DNA of 63,827 nucleotides, taken from the NCBI RefSeq assembly GCF_000006405.1, contig NW_003200605.1:247518-311344 (forward strand). Direction: 5' to 3'. Both the position numbers and the translations under genes were made by a program. Below the pieces are notes generated by a model, which searched no databases, was not told where the DNA came from, and was given only the letters and a program-made list of their open reading frames with translations. The stretch comes from Perkinsus marinus ATCC 50983. Taxonomy: Eukaryota > Perkinsozoa > Perkinsida > Perkinsidae. Below are positions 1 to 11,900 of the stretch, piece by piece; the stretch's first letter is position 1, and each line of letters begins with the position of its first letter.

Positions 1-41
1 ATAGGAGACTTTCTCGCTCCTGTGAGGCCTAGACGGACGCC

Positions 42-356
42 TCAATGAATAGAAGGACAAATGCCTGCCACACTCACTTTACGGCGTTTGCTATGTTTCC
101 TCTTTCGAGTCGATTCAGGCGGAAACGGTCCACTAGCCTGCACATTCTGTTCCTCTGCTGGACTAGTCTCTGTAGCACTGTCCAAGTCAATCAAGTGCGC
201 GTTCAAAGTGGTCGCACCAGGGTTCGAACCCGGGACCTCTTTCTCCTCATCATGGTCATTACTAACCGTTCCACTCATATCGACGAGGAATGACCATACA
301 ATGAAAAACAAGCCTACGATTAATCCCACCCAATCCATAACAGCGACCTCAGCCAC
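42..356 (-). CDS. small hypothetical protein with N-terminal membrane segment
   Basis: An open frame of 104 codons starts 46 bases after the PLRG1 stop on the same strand. It begins MAEVAVMDW followed by a hydrophobic stretch (residues about 9-25), so a signal anchor or single membrane helix is likely. The middle part (about residues 28-50) is encoded by a tRNA-like element and gives the EVPGSNPGATT string often seen when a tRNA T-arm is translated. That part is therefore probably intron or inserted sequence, and a donor-like GT lies after codon 30. The C-terminal half is basic (RKRKHSKRRK). No family is recognised. It may be two short exons split by an intron carrying the element, or a chance frame. 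Confidence 0.3.
   Translation of the reverse strand: MAEVAVMDWVGLIVGLFFIVWSFLVDMSGTVSNDHDEEKEVPGSNPGATTLNAHLIDLDSATETSPAEEQNVQASGPFPPESTRKRKHSKRRKVSVAGICPSIH
208..284 (-). repeat. tRNA-like element 1 (degenerate SINE-type)
   Basis: On the minus strand there is an A-box-like AGTGGAACGGTTAGTA and, about 40 bases later, a canonical B box GGTTCGAACCC inside a 5-bp T-arm (one GU pair). The acceptor strands do not pair well, so this is a decayed tRNA-like unit and not a working tRNA. Confidence 0.5.
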
Positions 357-402
357 CCAACTTCACGCGCCACAAAATCCCTCAGAGACGTTTGTTTCCA
401 TC

Positions 403-2548
403 TTAGGTGTGCTTCGACTTCGCCGACTCATAATCTTGCTTGTACATTTTAATCGTCTTGTCGCATTCCCCTGTGATCAGCCTCTCTCCGGATCTGCACA
501 CAGTCTCTCGTGGGCCGTACCACTCCTTTTCGAAATCTCATCACAACTTACTGATCGAAAGCCAAAGCATATATACTCCTCTCACTGCTCATACTCCCCG
601 GCTGAGGTGGTGTGTTGATGTCCTGGAAGATCTGCCCCGAGGCCCAATCCCAGAAAAGAAGGTGACCCGCATCCGTGCCCGCCACCATCACAGGCGAGTC
701 CTGACAAATAACCATCAAACAAAGAGAATAAATACGCTAACAGTAGCGCGCCGGGCACAATATCCCATGACTTATAATCCGAGCAGGTTCGATACTCACC
801 CCCTCATCTCTGATCTTCAGACAGTGCATCACTGTACCCGGGATGTTATGATCGATATTACGCTCGAAGACTCCATCGGGAGATCTCCACACCTTGATCT
901 ACACAAAGGACACACCCTTAACCAGGCCACGTTGCCGAGAGCTCAGCCTACGTGATCTGCTGCTGCTGATGCAAACAGCGGCAGCCGAGGATGGACAGCC
1001 AATGCTCTCACACCCTTCTTATGATGGGTTAGTGTAGCTGAAGTATGATACCACCATTCACAGCGCACAGCAAAGATTTTCACTATACAAACCACAAACT
1101 CCAATGAAAGGATGTGCCTCCCGGGAATCGACCCTACGCCTTTCTACCAAGTACTACTTCGACATTTGCCCGCCTTCAAATCCCACAGCCTGATCGTCGT
1201 GTCCATCGAACCCGATATGATTTGGGGTTCCATCTGCTGTGACGCCAGACAGTTCACCGTACTAGTGTGGCCGCCCAAGACGTGTATTGCGTGCTTCGTC
1301 CGAATATCCCAAACCCTGAATCATCAACATCAACAACCATTACTAAAGATAAGAACGACCCGCACCCACCGACCTGACAGTAGCATCGCGACTGCCGGTG
1401 AATAGAACGTCCAAAGTTGGATGAGTCTCCATGCAATACACACCGCTCAAGTGGCCGTGATAGCTTCTCACAACCTATACAGGACACCATAGATAGCCAT
1501 CGATTCGGATAAGGAAGAGTACCGTGTTCATCTCCAGATCCCAGCACTTCACCATATTGTCCTCGCCGCAGCTGAAGAGGTACTTCAACCTCGGGTGCAG
1601 CTTGAGACCGCGGATGTTATGTATATGACCAGTCAAGGTCAGTTTCAATGCGCCTAACAAAATAGCACCTGGTTGGATCGAACCCGGGTCACCAGCACGT
1701 CAGAAAACAACATTAACCCCGACACTATACAGAAGCTACTGTGTCCACTCTTCCCTACTGCGCGATTTCTGACAGCCCCTCTATTTCCACCTCAGTGTTC
1801 CCCGAGAAGTTCGAGCACACTGACGCCCACGAGTAAAAACGTTCTCCCTACCCCTTCTACCTGTTGCTAGGTCCCAAACCTTTATCATCTTATCATTGCC
1901 ACCACTCACGAAGAACTCATTACTAGGATCGACATCCAAAGCACGCACCCAACCCTGAGACCACTCCAACATACCACCCAGTGGCAATCCCCCTGTATGA
2001 CCTGATGGCCCTGCACGACCCTGTAGAGCTTCCAATCAGGATGCCATTGCTGCTTTGGTCGATGACGACCGATATTCTCATTGATCGCCAGAATGCCCTT
2101 AGCCGCCGTACCAGCCGTTCGAATCACCAAACGGCTCTCTCCGGGTAGCCTGTTGATCCCTACACAAGAACCTCTCACGCTTAGGTCACCTCCCCCTCCC
2201 ATTACTACCTTGTGACGCCACCAACGCTGTGCTCGTGGTCTTCACTGCAGATGCTTCCTGCATCGGTCCAGCAGGGGCAGCAGCCGCACCAGCTGTTGGC
2301 AAATTCAACACGCTCATTTTCTGACCCATTTTCGTAACCGACAGATCGACTTTGCTAAAATTGTCTTCAAAGATTCTCCTCTGCTTAGCCTCTTTAATCT
2401 CCGGAGGGGAGACCACATGATGCGGATAGATGTCCTGAGGCTCCGGTCCAGGCCGCCACAGCTCCAAAGTCCGCTTTTGGTTCAGTCTGACCAAGTCGGC
2501 GAACTTCACTTGACCATCAGAAGCGGCCGTAGAGGTGCTAGAAGCCAT
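403..2548 (-). CDS. PLRG1: pleiotropic regulator 1 / Prp46 WD40 splicing factor
   Basis: Ten exons join into 468 codons: 2548-2209, 2159-2002, 1954-1861, 1653-1523, 1474-1374, 1315-1158, 1037-952, 898-800, 700-552 and 493-403. All junctions are GT-AG and keep frame. PLRG1/PRL1/Prp46 is a core subunit of the spliceosomal NineTeen complex and acts in the nucleus. The N-terminal part ends in a [14 protein letters not shown] motif typical of the family just before the propeller. About seven WD repeats follow, including [44 protein letters not shown] and [13 protein letters not shown]. The last repeat ends in [11 protein letters not shown]. Introns are mostly 47-60 bases; the longer ones (1654-1860 and 1038-1157) each hold a tRNA-like element. 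The start is the first ATG giving the conserved [16 protein letters not shown] region. The length matches the family and the identification is firm. Confidence 0.93.
1111..1185 (-). repeat. tRNA-like element 2, PLRG1 intron
   Basis: Lies in and just beside the 120-base PLRG1 intron at 1038-1157. The minus strand shows a B-box-like GGGTCGATTCCC preceded by a weak A-box. It is more decayed than element 1. Confidence 0.35.
1671..1745 (-). repeat. tRNA-like element 3, PLRG1 intron
   Basis: Sits in the 207-base PLRG1 intron (1654-1860), the longest of that gene. The minus strand carries TAGTGTCGGGGTTAATG (A-box-like) and a GGGTTCGATCC B box about 38 bases on. No complete acceptor stem is seen. 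Confidence 0.45.
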
Positions 2549-3535
2549 GGACCAAGTTATTGAGTATACTGAGGAATTCTGCACTCCCCCTACATCTCTT
2601 GCTGAAGAAACCAACACAAGGTCTACATATATTCGACTTCAGGAATCCACAAAGTCGATCAGATTTTTCATGTGCGAGTGAAACGCGGGAAGCAACGATT
2701 TACAATTATCCTGTCACCCTACCACAACTCAAGAAACCATAGCCTCCTGGAAAACACACTCTTGATCAATCAAGCAAAATCGTAACCCTGCCCAGATGAA
2801 AAGGTGTTCACTTCAACCCAGCTGCACTACAGTCCCAAAGAATTCCCTATACACTACCTACCCCTGTCTCTACAACGTGCACTCTGGCATGCTTCAACAG
2901 TTCAATAACAACCATACCACTACTATGGGAAAGAGATAGGAGTGCTCAGAAATTATACGACTCCATCACAGACGAACTTCTCCAGGAGGGAACGATTAGA
3001 CAACATAACTCATAGTTGCAGTGGGAGAGGATATGCATGTGCTCAACTACATGAGAGTGCTGAGGGAATTTTAGGCAATTCTTATTCGTCTGCGTACACT
3101 TCTACCCGAATTCATATGTAAACCTCGATAATTAGCGAGGAAACTCCCGAGCTCAACCAAGAAAAGCAAACAAATATTCCAACACTAAATAGCTAACAAT
3201 GTGTCGATCAACTCGATAGAACGCAACATCAATTTAGGGGGCTGCACTCCATCACGCCACCTACACACTACCATCAAACTCAAGTCAAGTCAATGCCCCA
3301 CATTACTTGGGGGGGGACTACCTCTAGACACTAGGAATCCATAAACGACCCAAAAAGACAACAATAACCTACCCATACCTCCTGCTGTTAACTGCAGCGT
3401 TATTAATGAACACCACAATGCGCGTATTCCCGCACCTCTATAGAAAGGTTACCGCCAAGCCTAGGATTAAATCTTCCATCGTGGCCGAATGTGGGTAGTA
3501 ATAGTCCAATCAAAACTACAACAGAGGAAGGCTGC
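2549..3535. other. intergenic DNA between PLRG1 and RPL3
   Basis: This is a 987-base gap between the PLRG1 start and the RPL3 stop. I see no convincing coding exon. It holds one copy of the dispersed ~110-bp repeat (3075-3190) and a run of nine G at about 3309. It should include the PLRG1 promoter and the RPL3 3' end. Confidence 0.6.
3075..3190 (-). repeat. dispersed ~110-bp repeat, copy A
   Basis: Read on the minus strand it starts TAGTGTTGGAATATTTG and runs through GAGTTTCCTCGCTAATTAT to ATGAATTCGGGTAGAAGTG. The same order of blocks occurs at 10952-11050, 13319-13362 and 24488-24582. This is the only copy outside an intron that I could define. Confidence 0.7.
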
Positions 3536-4693
3536 TTAAGCCTGAGTGGCCTCAGCCTCACGACCATAGTACTTCCTCTTCTCATCAGCAGTCTGGAATC
3601 TACCATGACCGTACTTGGAGGAGGTATCGATGAACTTGAGATCGATCTTCTCCAAAGCGTTACGGCTGGTCTGGGGGAGGAGGCTCTTACGAAGAGTGAT
3701 GACACGCTTCTTAGGACCAGTAACAGTACCCTTGAGCATAACCCAGTCTTCGTTGACCTCACCGTAGTGGGGGAAGCCACCCATGGGAGTGATAGCCTTC
3801 TGGGTGAGATCGTTGGAGCCAGCAGCATTGTTAGGATCCTCACGGAGGGCCTTGCCGATGCGGTAGATCTTCTTGTTGATCTCAACACGATGATGATAAC
3901 CCATCTGACCAGCTCTAGGGACCTGGAACTGGACTCGGGCCGGATGCCAGGCGCCAATACAGGCGACCTTGCGAAGACCACGATGGGTCTTACGGGCAAG
4001 ACGAGTGACACCCCATCGAGTGGTGACACTGGTATTTCCGTGACCCTTAGTCACACCAATGATATCAACCATCTCGTCCTTATCGAAGACGGAGGAAATT
4101 GGAACCTCTTTCTCGAAGAGAGACTGGCAGAAATCGACCTTGTCCGAGACGGAACCACCGTTGACCTGGACCTCAACAATATGGGCCTTCTTCTGAGTGA
4201 GCTTAACCTTGCTGACCTGGGTGTGCATGATGGCACGCACAACCTGGCAGTACTTCTTACACCGCTGAACCTCGGCGTCATGGTCCTTCTCCTGGTACTT
4301 GCTGAAAGCCTTCTTCTTGGAGTGATACCAGTTCTTATAGAAACGACGACGGACCTCATCGGACAAGTGCTTTGCCCACACAGTGGTGAGAGCACGAAGA
4401 CCATTAGGGGTCTCGACGTAACCAACGAAACCAACACAGACCATGGGAGGGGCTTCCAAGACAGTGACGGCCTCAACAACCTCCTTCCTATGAAGCTTAG
4501 AACCCGGCTTATCGACATCACGGACGATATGGGTCATGCCGGCCTTGTAGCCCATGAAGGCAGTAAGGTGGCAGGGCTTGGACTGGTCATCCTTGGGGAA
4601 CGACTTTACCTTACCCTTATGATGGCGGGTACGCTTGCGAGGCAAGAATCCCAACGAGCCGTGACGGGGGACTTCGAACTTCCTATGAGACAT
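3536..4693 (-). CDS. RPL3: 60S ribosomal protein L3 (uL3)
   Basis: A single uninterrupted frame of 385 codons, starting at the [16 protein letters not shown] block that opens eukaryotic uL3. uL3 is a large-subunit protein that binds 25S/28S rRNA domains near the peptidyl-transferase centre. Family blocks run in order: [81 protein letters not shown] and [11 protein letters not shown]. The length is normal for eukaryotes (about 385-405). There is no intron, unlike most neighbours, as is common for highly expressed genes. It is divergent from hslU, with 222 bases between the two starts. Long frames on the opposite strand here are shadows of its strong codon bias. Confidence 0.98.
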   Translation of the reverse strand: MSHRKFEVPRHGSLGFLPRKRTRHHKGKVKSFPKDDQSKPCHLTAFMGYKAGMTHIVRDVDKPGSKLHRKEVVEAVTVLEAPPMVCVGFVGYVETPNGLRALTTVWAKHLSDEVRRRFYKNWYHSKKKAFSKYQEKDHDAEVQRCKKYCQVVRAIMHTQVSKVKLTQKKAHIVEVQVNGGSVSDKVDFCQSLFEKEVPISSVFDKDEMVDIIGVTKGHGNTSVTTRWGVTRLARKTHRGLRKVACIGAWHPARVQFQVPRAGQMGYHHRVEINKKIYRIGKALREDPNNAAGSNDLTQKAITPMGGFPHYGEVNEDWVMLKGTVTGPKKRVITLRKSLLPQTSRNALEKIDLKFIDTSSKYGHGRFQTADEKRKYYGREAEATQA

Positions 4694-4915
4694 GGCGGAA
4701 CTGGACGGTGCCTTGTAGAATTGCCAATTGGAGGACTACGACAATTCGATCGATTATACGCATTTCGCTATGTTGTGCAACGACAACTCGGGTTCGATCC
4801 CGGCACTCGTCGAATTCTACCGCGCGCCATGAAAACACGCGCACGCCTCGACCAGATCAATTTTCGAGTTGAATAAATCACTTACATTTTTCTAACCGTT
4901 CCGTAACCACATTAC
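4694..4915. promoter_or_regulatory. shared divergent promoter region RPL3 / hslU
   Basis: These 222 bases separate two genes read away from each other, so the promoters of both must lie here or in their 5' ends. I see no TATA box. A tRNA-like unit (4730-4812) fills over a third of it. The promoter role is inferred from position alone. Confidence 0.5.
4730..4812 (+). repeat. tRNA-like element 4
   Basis: The plus strand has an intact B box, GGGTTCGATCCCGGC, and a weak A-box about 45 bases upstream. The acceptor pairing is poor. It lies in the divergent RPL3/hslU promoter. Confidence 0.4.
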
Positions 4916-7878
4916 ATGGCCGCCGTCTCTACTTCTGTTCGGCTCGGACTGCCGGCCCTTTTCTCACGTCGAATCCATGTGGTATCTCGGTTCTTCTGTA
5001 CTGAGGGGGGAGCCACCGATGATAATGCTGCTGCGCCCAAGCCATTGCCAAAGGACAGGAAAAACATGAAACCACGAGAGATGGTGGAGTACTTGGATCG
5101 GTAGTAGTCGAAGGGGATTCACTCAATATTGTGACTAATGTTCGACAGCTTCACGAAATCATCGGCCTTATCGGTGTTTGGTTTCGGGAGCTCATTAAGC
5201 TGCTACTGACGCTCCCATTCAATTCCTGGACTTCACAGATGAATTTTCTAATTCCGAGTCAATTCTGAAGTCTAACATTAGTTCACTGAAGTTGGGACAC
5301 CTGCTCGACTTGTGTATATTTGTATATCTAAGGAGTGCCTTCACAGACAGCCTTAATGAGGTTAAGCCGCTTTTTCCGTATTTGATACAATCACTGTTTA
5401 CCCATTCATTTTTCTCCATTGCCGGTGCCCCCCTGTATATTGGCAGTACACGGTCATAACTATTTGCAGATACGTAATAGGTCAGGCCGATGCTAAAAGG
5501 GCGGTAGCTAACGCCTTGCGTAATCGATGGAGGCGACAGCAGCTGGACGAAGAACTCAGAGCCGAGATAATGCCGAGGAACATGCTCATGGTACGGGTCC
5601 TTTTTCCTCTTCTTGCTCTTTTACGGTCCCAGGTCGGGCCTACTGGTGTTGGTAAGACGGAGATTGCTCGGCGGCTCGCTAAGCTGGTGGATGCGCCTTT
5701 TATCAAGGTAATAGATCAACGAGATTTATGCGATAGTACCTAGACCTCAGACGGACAGGTGTTTGATCTTAGGTTGAGGCTACTAAGTTCACCGAAGTCG
5801 GATTTCATGGGCGTGATGTCGATTCAATCATTAGAGATCTTCTGGAGATGGCTATGACTCGACAAAGGTATGGGCTCATATTCGGACCTAATCCGTATCT
5901 TGATCGCTCGAACCTAAGATGCGTCCGATTCAGCCTGTGCCTTCAGATCGCGACTTGAAGATGAGTTAAGGCCTAAGGCAACTGAAGCGGCGGAGGAACA
6001 AATCCTGAATGCTCTCATAGGTGACCATCACCACTGAGTAAATCGATCAACTGATCGATTTTCCAGGTCCCATGTCCGCCCAGTCGGACAAAGATACCTG
6101 GTTAGCCCACTTGAGGGCTAAGCTATTGGATGACCGGTAACGTAAACCAATCTTGAAATTTCTCCACGTAATTTTTTTGCGAAGTGGAACACAATGAAGC
6201 TCATAGTATGAGTGAGAGAATTGCTTCAACGAAACTGATCGGACTCGCTGAATTGAACGGTATTGGTAACGGGATTCGTCCCATTTTCGGGACGATCTTG
6301 CAATCTTGCAATTCCCTAACGCTAGCAGCAATCTCCATTCTGATCAGTCAAGTGAAAGTAGAAGTTCCTGTGACTGACAATGACCTTTACCCTGAATGGG
6401 TGGGTGGCGGCTCGGACTCTAGGAAGCCGCCTCAAATCCGGGTCATACAGGTAGTAGTAGAAGAAGCTCAGAAGTGTAGAAGGAGTGGTAGGCATTAGTT
6501 GAGGTACCCGTGGCTGGAGGAGGGACCAGTAGGCAAATGGAGAAACGTACCATGACGGTGGCAGAGGCGCGTCAAAAACTGGTCCAAGTGGGAATTTCGT
6601 GGCGCGCGAAAAATCACGTAAGCAACATTGACTCAGGTGCACTTGGATCGCATGATTGATTCGGATATGATACTGGCATCAGCAATCCGGTCAACTGAGC
6701 AGGAGGGGATAGTCTTTGTGGACGAGATCGATAAGATATGCAATTCTTCGAAGTGAGGAGTATCTTCGATGTGCGTGCGTGCAAATCAGCGGTTTGTTCT
6801 TGTCAGAGGTTTTTATCATGGCAGTGATGCTTCCTCTGAGGGAGTCCAAAGGGATCTATTGCCGATCCTCGAAGGTTCAGATGTGAGCACGAAGTAAGGC
6901 GGAGCGAAGTTTCTTTCTCACTTTGATTTGTAAGTCTTGACCGTAGGCATGGTAATGTCAACACCGACCACATCCTTTTCATATGCTCCGGTGCTTTCCA
7001 TTCTGTAAAACCCGGGGATATGCTCGCCGAATTGCAGGTGATGATGGCGCTGGGAACACGGTACCCATGCGGAACAGTTTAGGAGGGTCTTAGACATATT
7101 ATAGGAGATTCAGAAATTACGACTAGAATCAGTCGGGGTGTTCAATAGACCTCTCCTGAGTTTCAAGAATGCTCCCAGGCGTAAGATTCGGTCCCAGGAG
7201 CACTCTTGAAACTCAGGAAAGCCGTATTGAACAACCCTAGTGCACTGGATGATTCACCCTAGATTTGAGTGGAATGCTCCTGTTGTTGGTCATGTCAGGG
7301 TCGACTTCCCGTACGAGTGACGTTGAGTGCTTTGACAGAGCATGACTTTGTGCGGATACTCACGGAACCTCACCATAATTTGATTGAACAACATAAGGTG
7401 AGGAGCCCTCTCCCAGCAAGGCCCAGCAATGCTAGAATTTGAACTTGGTTTAGTGGAAGCGTTCACTCCCTAGGGAATGATATTTCGTTATTTAGCCTTG
7501 GCTTAGGCTCTGCTGCGAACCGAAGGTATTACATTGGAGTTCCCAGAGGATGGCATTAAGGTTGGTTTGCTCGGCAGAGGGTGTATCGAGCAGTGACATG
7601 TGATCAGGAAATCGCCCATATAGCCTTCGACTTGAACACACACGTGGAGAATATCGGTGCGAGAAGACTTCACACCGTGATGGAGAAAATCATGGAGGAA
7701 GTGTCGTAGGGATAGTTGGATGGTCTTCACCATCACCATCATGAAAGTGGTCGGTCGTGCTAGGTTCGATGCGCCTACTATGGGGGATGGTACGACGGTC
7801 ACAGTTGATGCCAATATGGTGAGGACTAAACTGAAGCCCTTATTAAGCAAAGGGGATCTGCACAAGTTTATATTATGA
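4916..7878 (+). CDS. hslU: mitochondrial HslU (ClpY) AAA+ unfoldase subunit
   Basis: Fifteen exons give 488 codons: 4916-5100, 5470-5590, 5633-5707, 5773-5867, 5947-6020, 6067-6136, 6348-6450, 6504-6587, 6637-6752, 6807-6893, 6947-7037, 7299-7397, 7507-7560, 7608-7705 and 7764-7878, all in phase. HslU is the ATPase that unfolds substrates for the HslV protease; in protists the pair works in mitochondria. The first about 45 residues look like a transit peptide (Arg-rich, few acids). Then come [20 protein letters not shown], Walker [10 protein letters not shown], the pore-loop region [14 protein letters not shown], Walker [21 protein letters not shown], sensor-type [27 protein letters not shown] and the C-terminal HKFIL that docks into HslV. 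No hslV lies in the window. The intermediate domain is less conserved, so exons 7 and 8 are the least certain. Confidence 0.93.
7141..7231. repeat. hairpin in hslU intron 11
   Basis: Arms 7155-7175 and 7197-7217 match as inverted repeats over 21 bases with one mismatch. An outer pair, TTCAATA (7141-7147) and TATTGAA (7225-7231), extends the fold. It lies wholly inside the 261-base intron 7038-7298. It may be a small foldback element or an expressed hairpin. Confidence 0.75.
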
Positions 7879-8915
7879 TTATGCTCATTATCATGTTTCG
7901 GTTTCCTAGAATCAACAAGAGCATTGAGTTGCAGTTGGTGTGGTATAATCATCTATTGTACGATTATGTAGTTCTCCTCTTTAGATCATCATTAGGAGCT
8001 GATCGAGTATCTGAATAGAGCGACTCATCTGTAAGAATGACCATCATCTGTTTGCGTCGTTCTGTTCGTGGAAGTCAAGGTTCACTTCATCACATCAGAA
8101 GTCTAGGTAGACCATCTGATGAGCGGTGATAGCACACAAGTGCCCAGCACGCTGTGCTGCACAGGCTCAACACCATCACCACAGTTACATTGCATAGCAG
8201 GTAGACACAGAGGCAATGTTTTCCATACAAGGGTAGAGAGAAATCTCATAACAGAACCGGCTCGGGAGACCTCACCATAATAGAATCGGTTGCACTACTC
8301 CCTGGTTCGGGTCGGTCACTCATGCGTGCGTAGCGCACCGCAAACCCAACAAATTCCGATTCAACAAACTGTGGCCAATTTTGGTTGTATGCCCGGACAT
8401 AGAGCTATCGAATAGTAATCAAGTGATATTTGCTCCAAATAGAAGTGCACACCTCCTTTTGCACGTACACTTCCACGCACCCCGCACAAGCAAGGACTAT
8501 TCATTGGGCGAGACTACTACTCAACAAGGAGCCCCTGCCCACAGTGAAACGGGTGTCCGCGCAGCATTCAGCGTCACTAGCAGTGCTTTGAGGCCATTTG
8601 GAAGGTTTACTTATACCGTAACCTCAATGATTCTCAACCTACTCCCCATGGTTTGTTGCCTCTCGTTTCGTAAAGGTTATCCCCGTCACACTGACCGAGA
8701 ACTTTGCTTGCATGGGATGAAGAGAGCCGGGTGGAGCGCTCGTGGTGTGAGGGAATACGCTCCGCTCGTTGCGTCAACTCCCTAAGTTCAAGAGAGGACC
8801 GGAATGTCACCCCTATCGTGACTAGTGCCGTTTTCGTTTGTTTATGCCGTCACCTCGTCACAGACGAGTTCACCGATCGACGATACTGGCCCGCCTCATA
8901 CCGAGCCGTGCTAGG
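7879..8915. other. intergenic DNA between hslU and the ABC transporter
   Basis: About 1 kb. A 134-codon open frame at 8381-8785 lacks an ATG start and shows no family signal, so I do not call it. No repeat copy was recognised. It should hold the ABC-transporter promoter. Confidence 0.4.
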
Positions 8916-11900
8916 ATGACCAGCATTGGTCGGCAAACTAAAGCCTTGCTTAAGAAGGAACTACTCATTGTTCGAAAGAGTCTGCCTACTGCGATCATCA
9001 CCGTCGTCTTTCCTATTGTGGTAAGGCATTTTATCGTGGTTCGTGGTTACATACCACTCCTCAGGCACTTCTTCTTTTCTCCCTTCCCAACATCGGTGGC
9101 GACACCCACGCGGAGAAGTTCACGGGTCAGTCGGTGTATCAGCCACCCTTTGAAGACGTCCTCGCCCCCAGACGGTATGTCTAAGGCTCGTCTCCTCCAC
9201 AACGATCGTCCGGCTTGAAGGTTCTTGGACAGCCCTGTGTACCCCACCGACACTCAAATTCCATACTCGCCATCTTGGATCCCCTTCGAATGGGAAGCCC
9301 ATCAGGAGCGTATATGGTGGGCGCCTACGACTGATTCTACCGCTAGTTCAGTCATGAAAGGTATGCTGTGAAGTGCCTTTGATTTATATACTCGTTTTCT
9401 TAGTTGCCGCTGCTATGAATGGCATTGATGCTTCCGAGCTACGAGGCTTTGCCAGCGATGATGATCTGAAGACTGCATATCAGGAGGCCAGACCTAGCAG
9501 TTTTTTTGCTGGTATCATCTTTGACTCGACAGACCCCACTTTATTCGCATATGAGATACTCATCAATGGGACATATGCACCAACAAGTGAAGCAGACAAA
9601 CAGATCGTCGTTATCGATGACACGAACCATGGCATGGTACTGGACTATGGCAAGTATATTGACACGGGTTTCGTCGCTATACAGAGGATGCTCGACGAAG
9701 CTATTGTTAAGGTCTTCAACACCAACAACGTCACCAATATACCATCGTTGAATGCTATTCAAGCTTTTCCAAGACCGTCAGTACAGGCGGCCGAAGCTCC
9801 GTGGGTGTTCAAGTGGCTACCTGGTTGGTGCCTTAACATTAGTATACTATTTTGGTTTACAGCTATGGTCACTAAAATGGTATATGAGAAAGAGTACGAA
9901 TATTATCGATATTTTCTTATACTCAAGGTTTCCAAATGGGCGTACTGGTCCCACTGGGCGATCATCTTCTCGCTAGTCTCAATAGTCATTTCCCTTGGCC
10001 TGGTTGGTGTTATCTACCTTGATCGTGTATTGGTATTCTCATCGTGGTCACTAGTCTGGCTACATTATCTCCTCTTCTTATGGCAACTAGTGGCTGCTGC
10101 TATTCTTGCATCTTCATTTACAGCGTCAGTCCGATCGGCCGGTGCTATCGGTCTGTCGGCGACGTTTATCATCAGCGTTGTTTACATCGCATTTCTGGTG
10201 ACAGGAAATGTAGAGCGCCTTTCGGCGTTGAAAACAGTTCTCTCCATCATACCGTGGTTCGCTAGTATGCGAGGCGGCGAGATCACTGCTGGGTTGGATT
10301 TGAGAGGAAGACGTGTTGGTCTGACTTGGTCCAATGCTTGGGAATATGATTTCGGTTATCTCCTCATTGCGCAAGCCTGCGGTATTCTTATTTTGCTCGG
10401 AATCGCGGAGCTTCGATTTCATCCTAGTCGGTGTTGCCGATCGAAAGTAGTCCAGGACTGCGATGAGCCAACGACAATCGATGACGATTGTGTCGCTGAG
10501 GACACCATTATGGAGCGCCCTGCCATCAGAGTAACTAACCTCACTAAGCGCTTCCGTAGACAGGACAAGTCGGTCCTTACAGCTGTGAACCATCTCTCCT
10601 TGAAGGTCGATAAAGGGGAGATCCTCGGGCTCCTTGGTCACAATGGTGCCGGGAAGACTACTGCTATCAGAATGCTATGCCGTGAACTCGAACCAGATGA
10701 TGGTGTTGTGGACTTCATCACTGCTAAAGGCGATATTGATGTTGCTCCAGTATTGGGAGTGTGCCTCCAACAGGATATACTTTTCCCTGAGCTCTCGGCT
10801 AAGGAGCATTTGCAGACTTTCGCGCTTTTGAGAGGCTCGCCATCACCCGATGATGAGGAAGTTCGCAACATGATGGTTAACGTTGGCCTTGATAATGCTG
10901 AAATCGATGAATGTAAGCACGGGCGACATTCAGGAGAGGTCTATGGTGGACTGTGTCGGAATATATGTTAGATTTTCTCAGCTGAGATCAGGAACTTTGT
11001 GACTAACTTTGAGGAATTACATACGAATTCGGGTAGAAGTGTGTAAAGAATGACCAATATTTCCCCGAAGTTTTCATATTCTCGCCGACACATGTAGCTG
11101 TTCATGTGCACTGGTATGAGTGCTCTCACCGCCTAAGTAGGGTGTATGTCCACTGTGTACGTTTAGTATTCTCATCATGAGATTACGTTGATTAAATCTT
11201 CGTCGTTAAGTAGCAGAAACAGGAGGACTATAGCTTTGGTCAAGGCATCTGAGACTCCATTGTCATGATCTCGTATCACTTATGTGCTGCCAGGTGTATC
11301 GTCTTATTCTGGCGGTATGAAGCGTAAGTTGTCTCTGGCCATATCACTCCTCGGTGATCCTGACTACCTGCTTCTGGATGAGCCAAGTGCAGGCGTGGAC
11401 CCCTACTCTCGACGATCTCTGTGGGATGTTCTACTACGCCTTGCTCACGATGAAGGGAAGACTATCATCATGACGACTCACTTCATGGACGAAGCTGATA
11501 TGCTGTCGAATCACATTGCTATAATGAGAGGGGGTCGCCTTGTGGCCTACGGGACCAGTCTTTTCCTCAAGTACAACATTGCCCGCCTGGCTGCTACCAA
11601 TGCTGGAGTCACTGCTGGTTACACTCTTACTGCTACTTGTAAGGCTTGTAGAGCTCCCCAACTCCATCGTAGTGCAGCGTCGTATCTTAGGTTCTTCCAA
11701 GAAAGATAGAGATGAGGTGATGCGCAAGTTGAAGAATATCATACCGGGTATCAAAGGCTCGAGTGTGAAGGATGAACAAGTCTCCGTCAATTTGCCCTTG
11801 GGAGCTGAGAAGTTCTATGCTGACGTTTTGGATGTCCTCAATGCTACCGGAGCTCCTGACGTGGCCATGAGCCTCACCTCATTAGAAGACGTTTTCCTAG

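Noticed and set aside
3491-4876. 461-codon plus-strand open frame
   Set aside because: It is the exact antisense of RPL3, which has full-length conserved uL3 sequence. Strong codon bias produces the shadow.
8381-8785. 134-codon frame upstream of the ABC transporter
   Set aside because: No ATG start, no domain, no splice context; left as intergenic.
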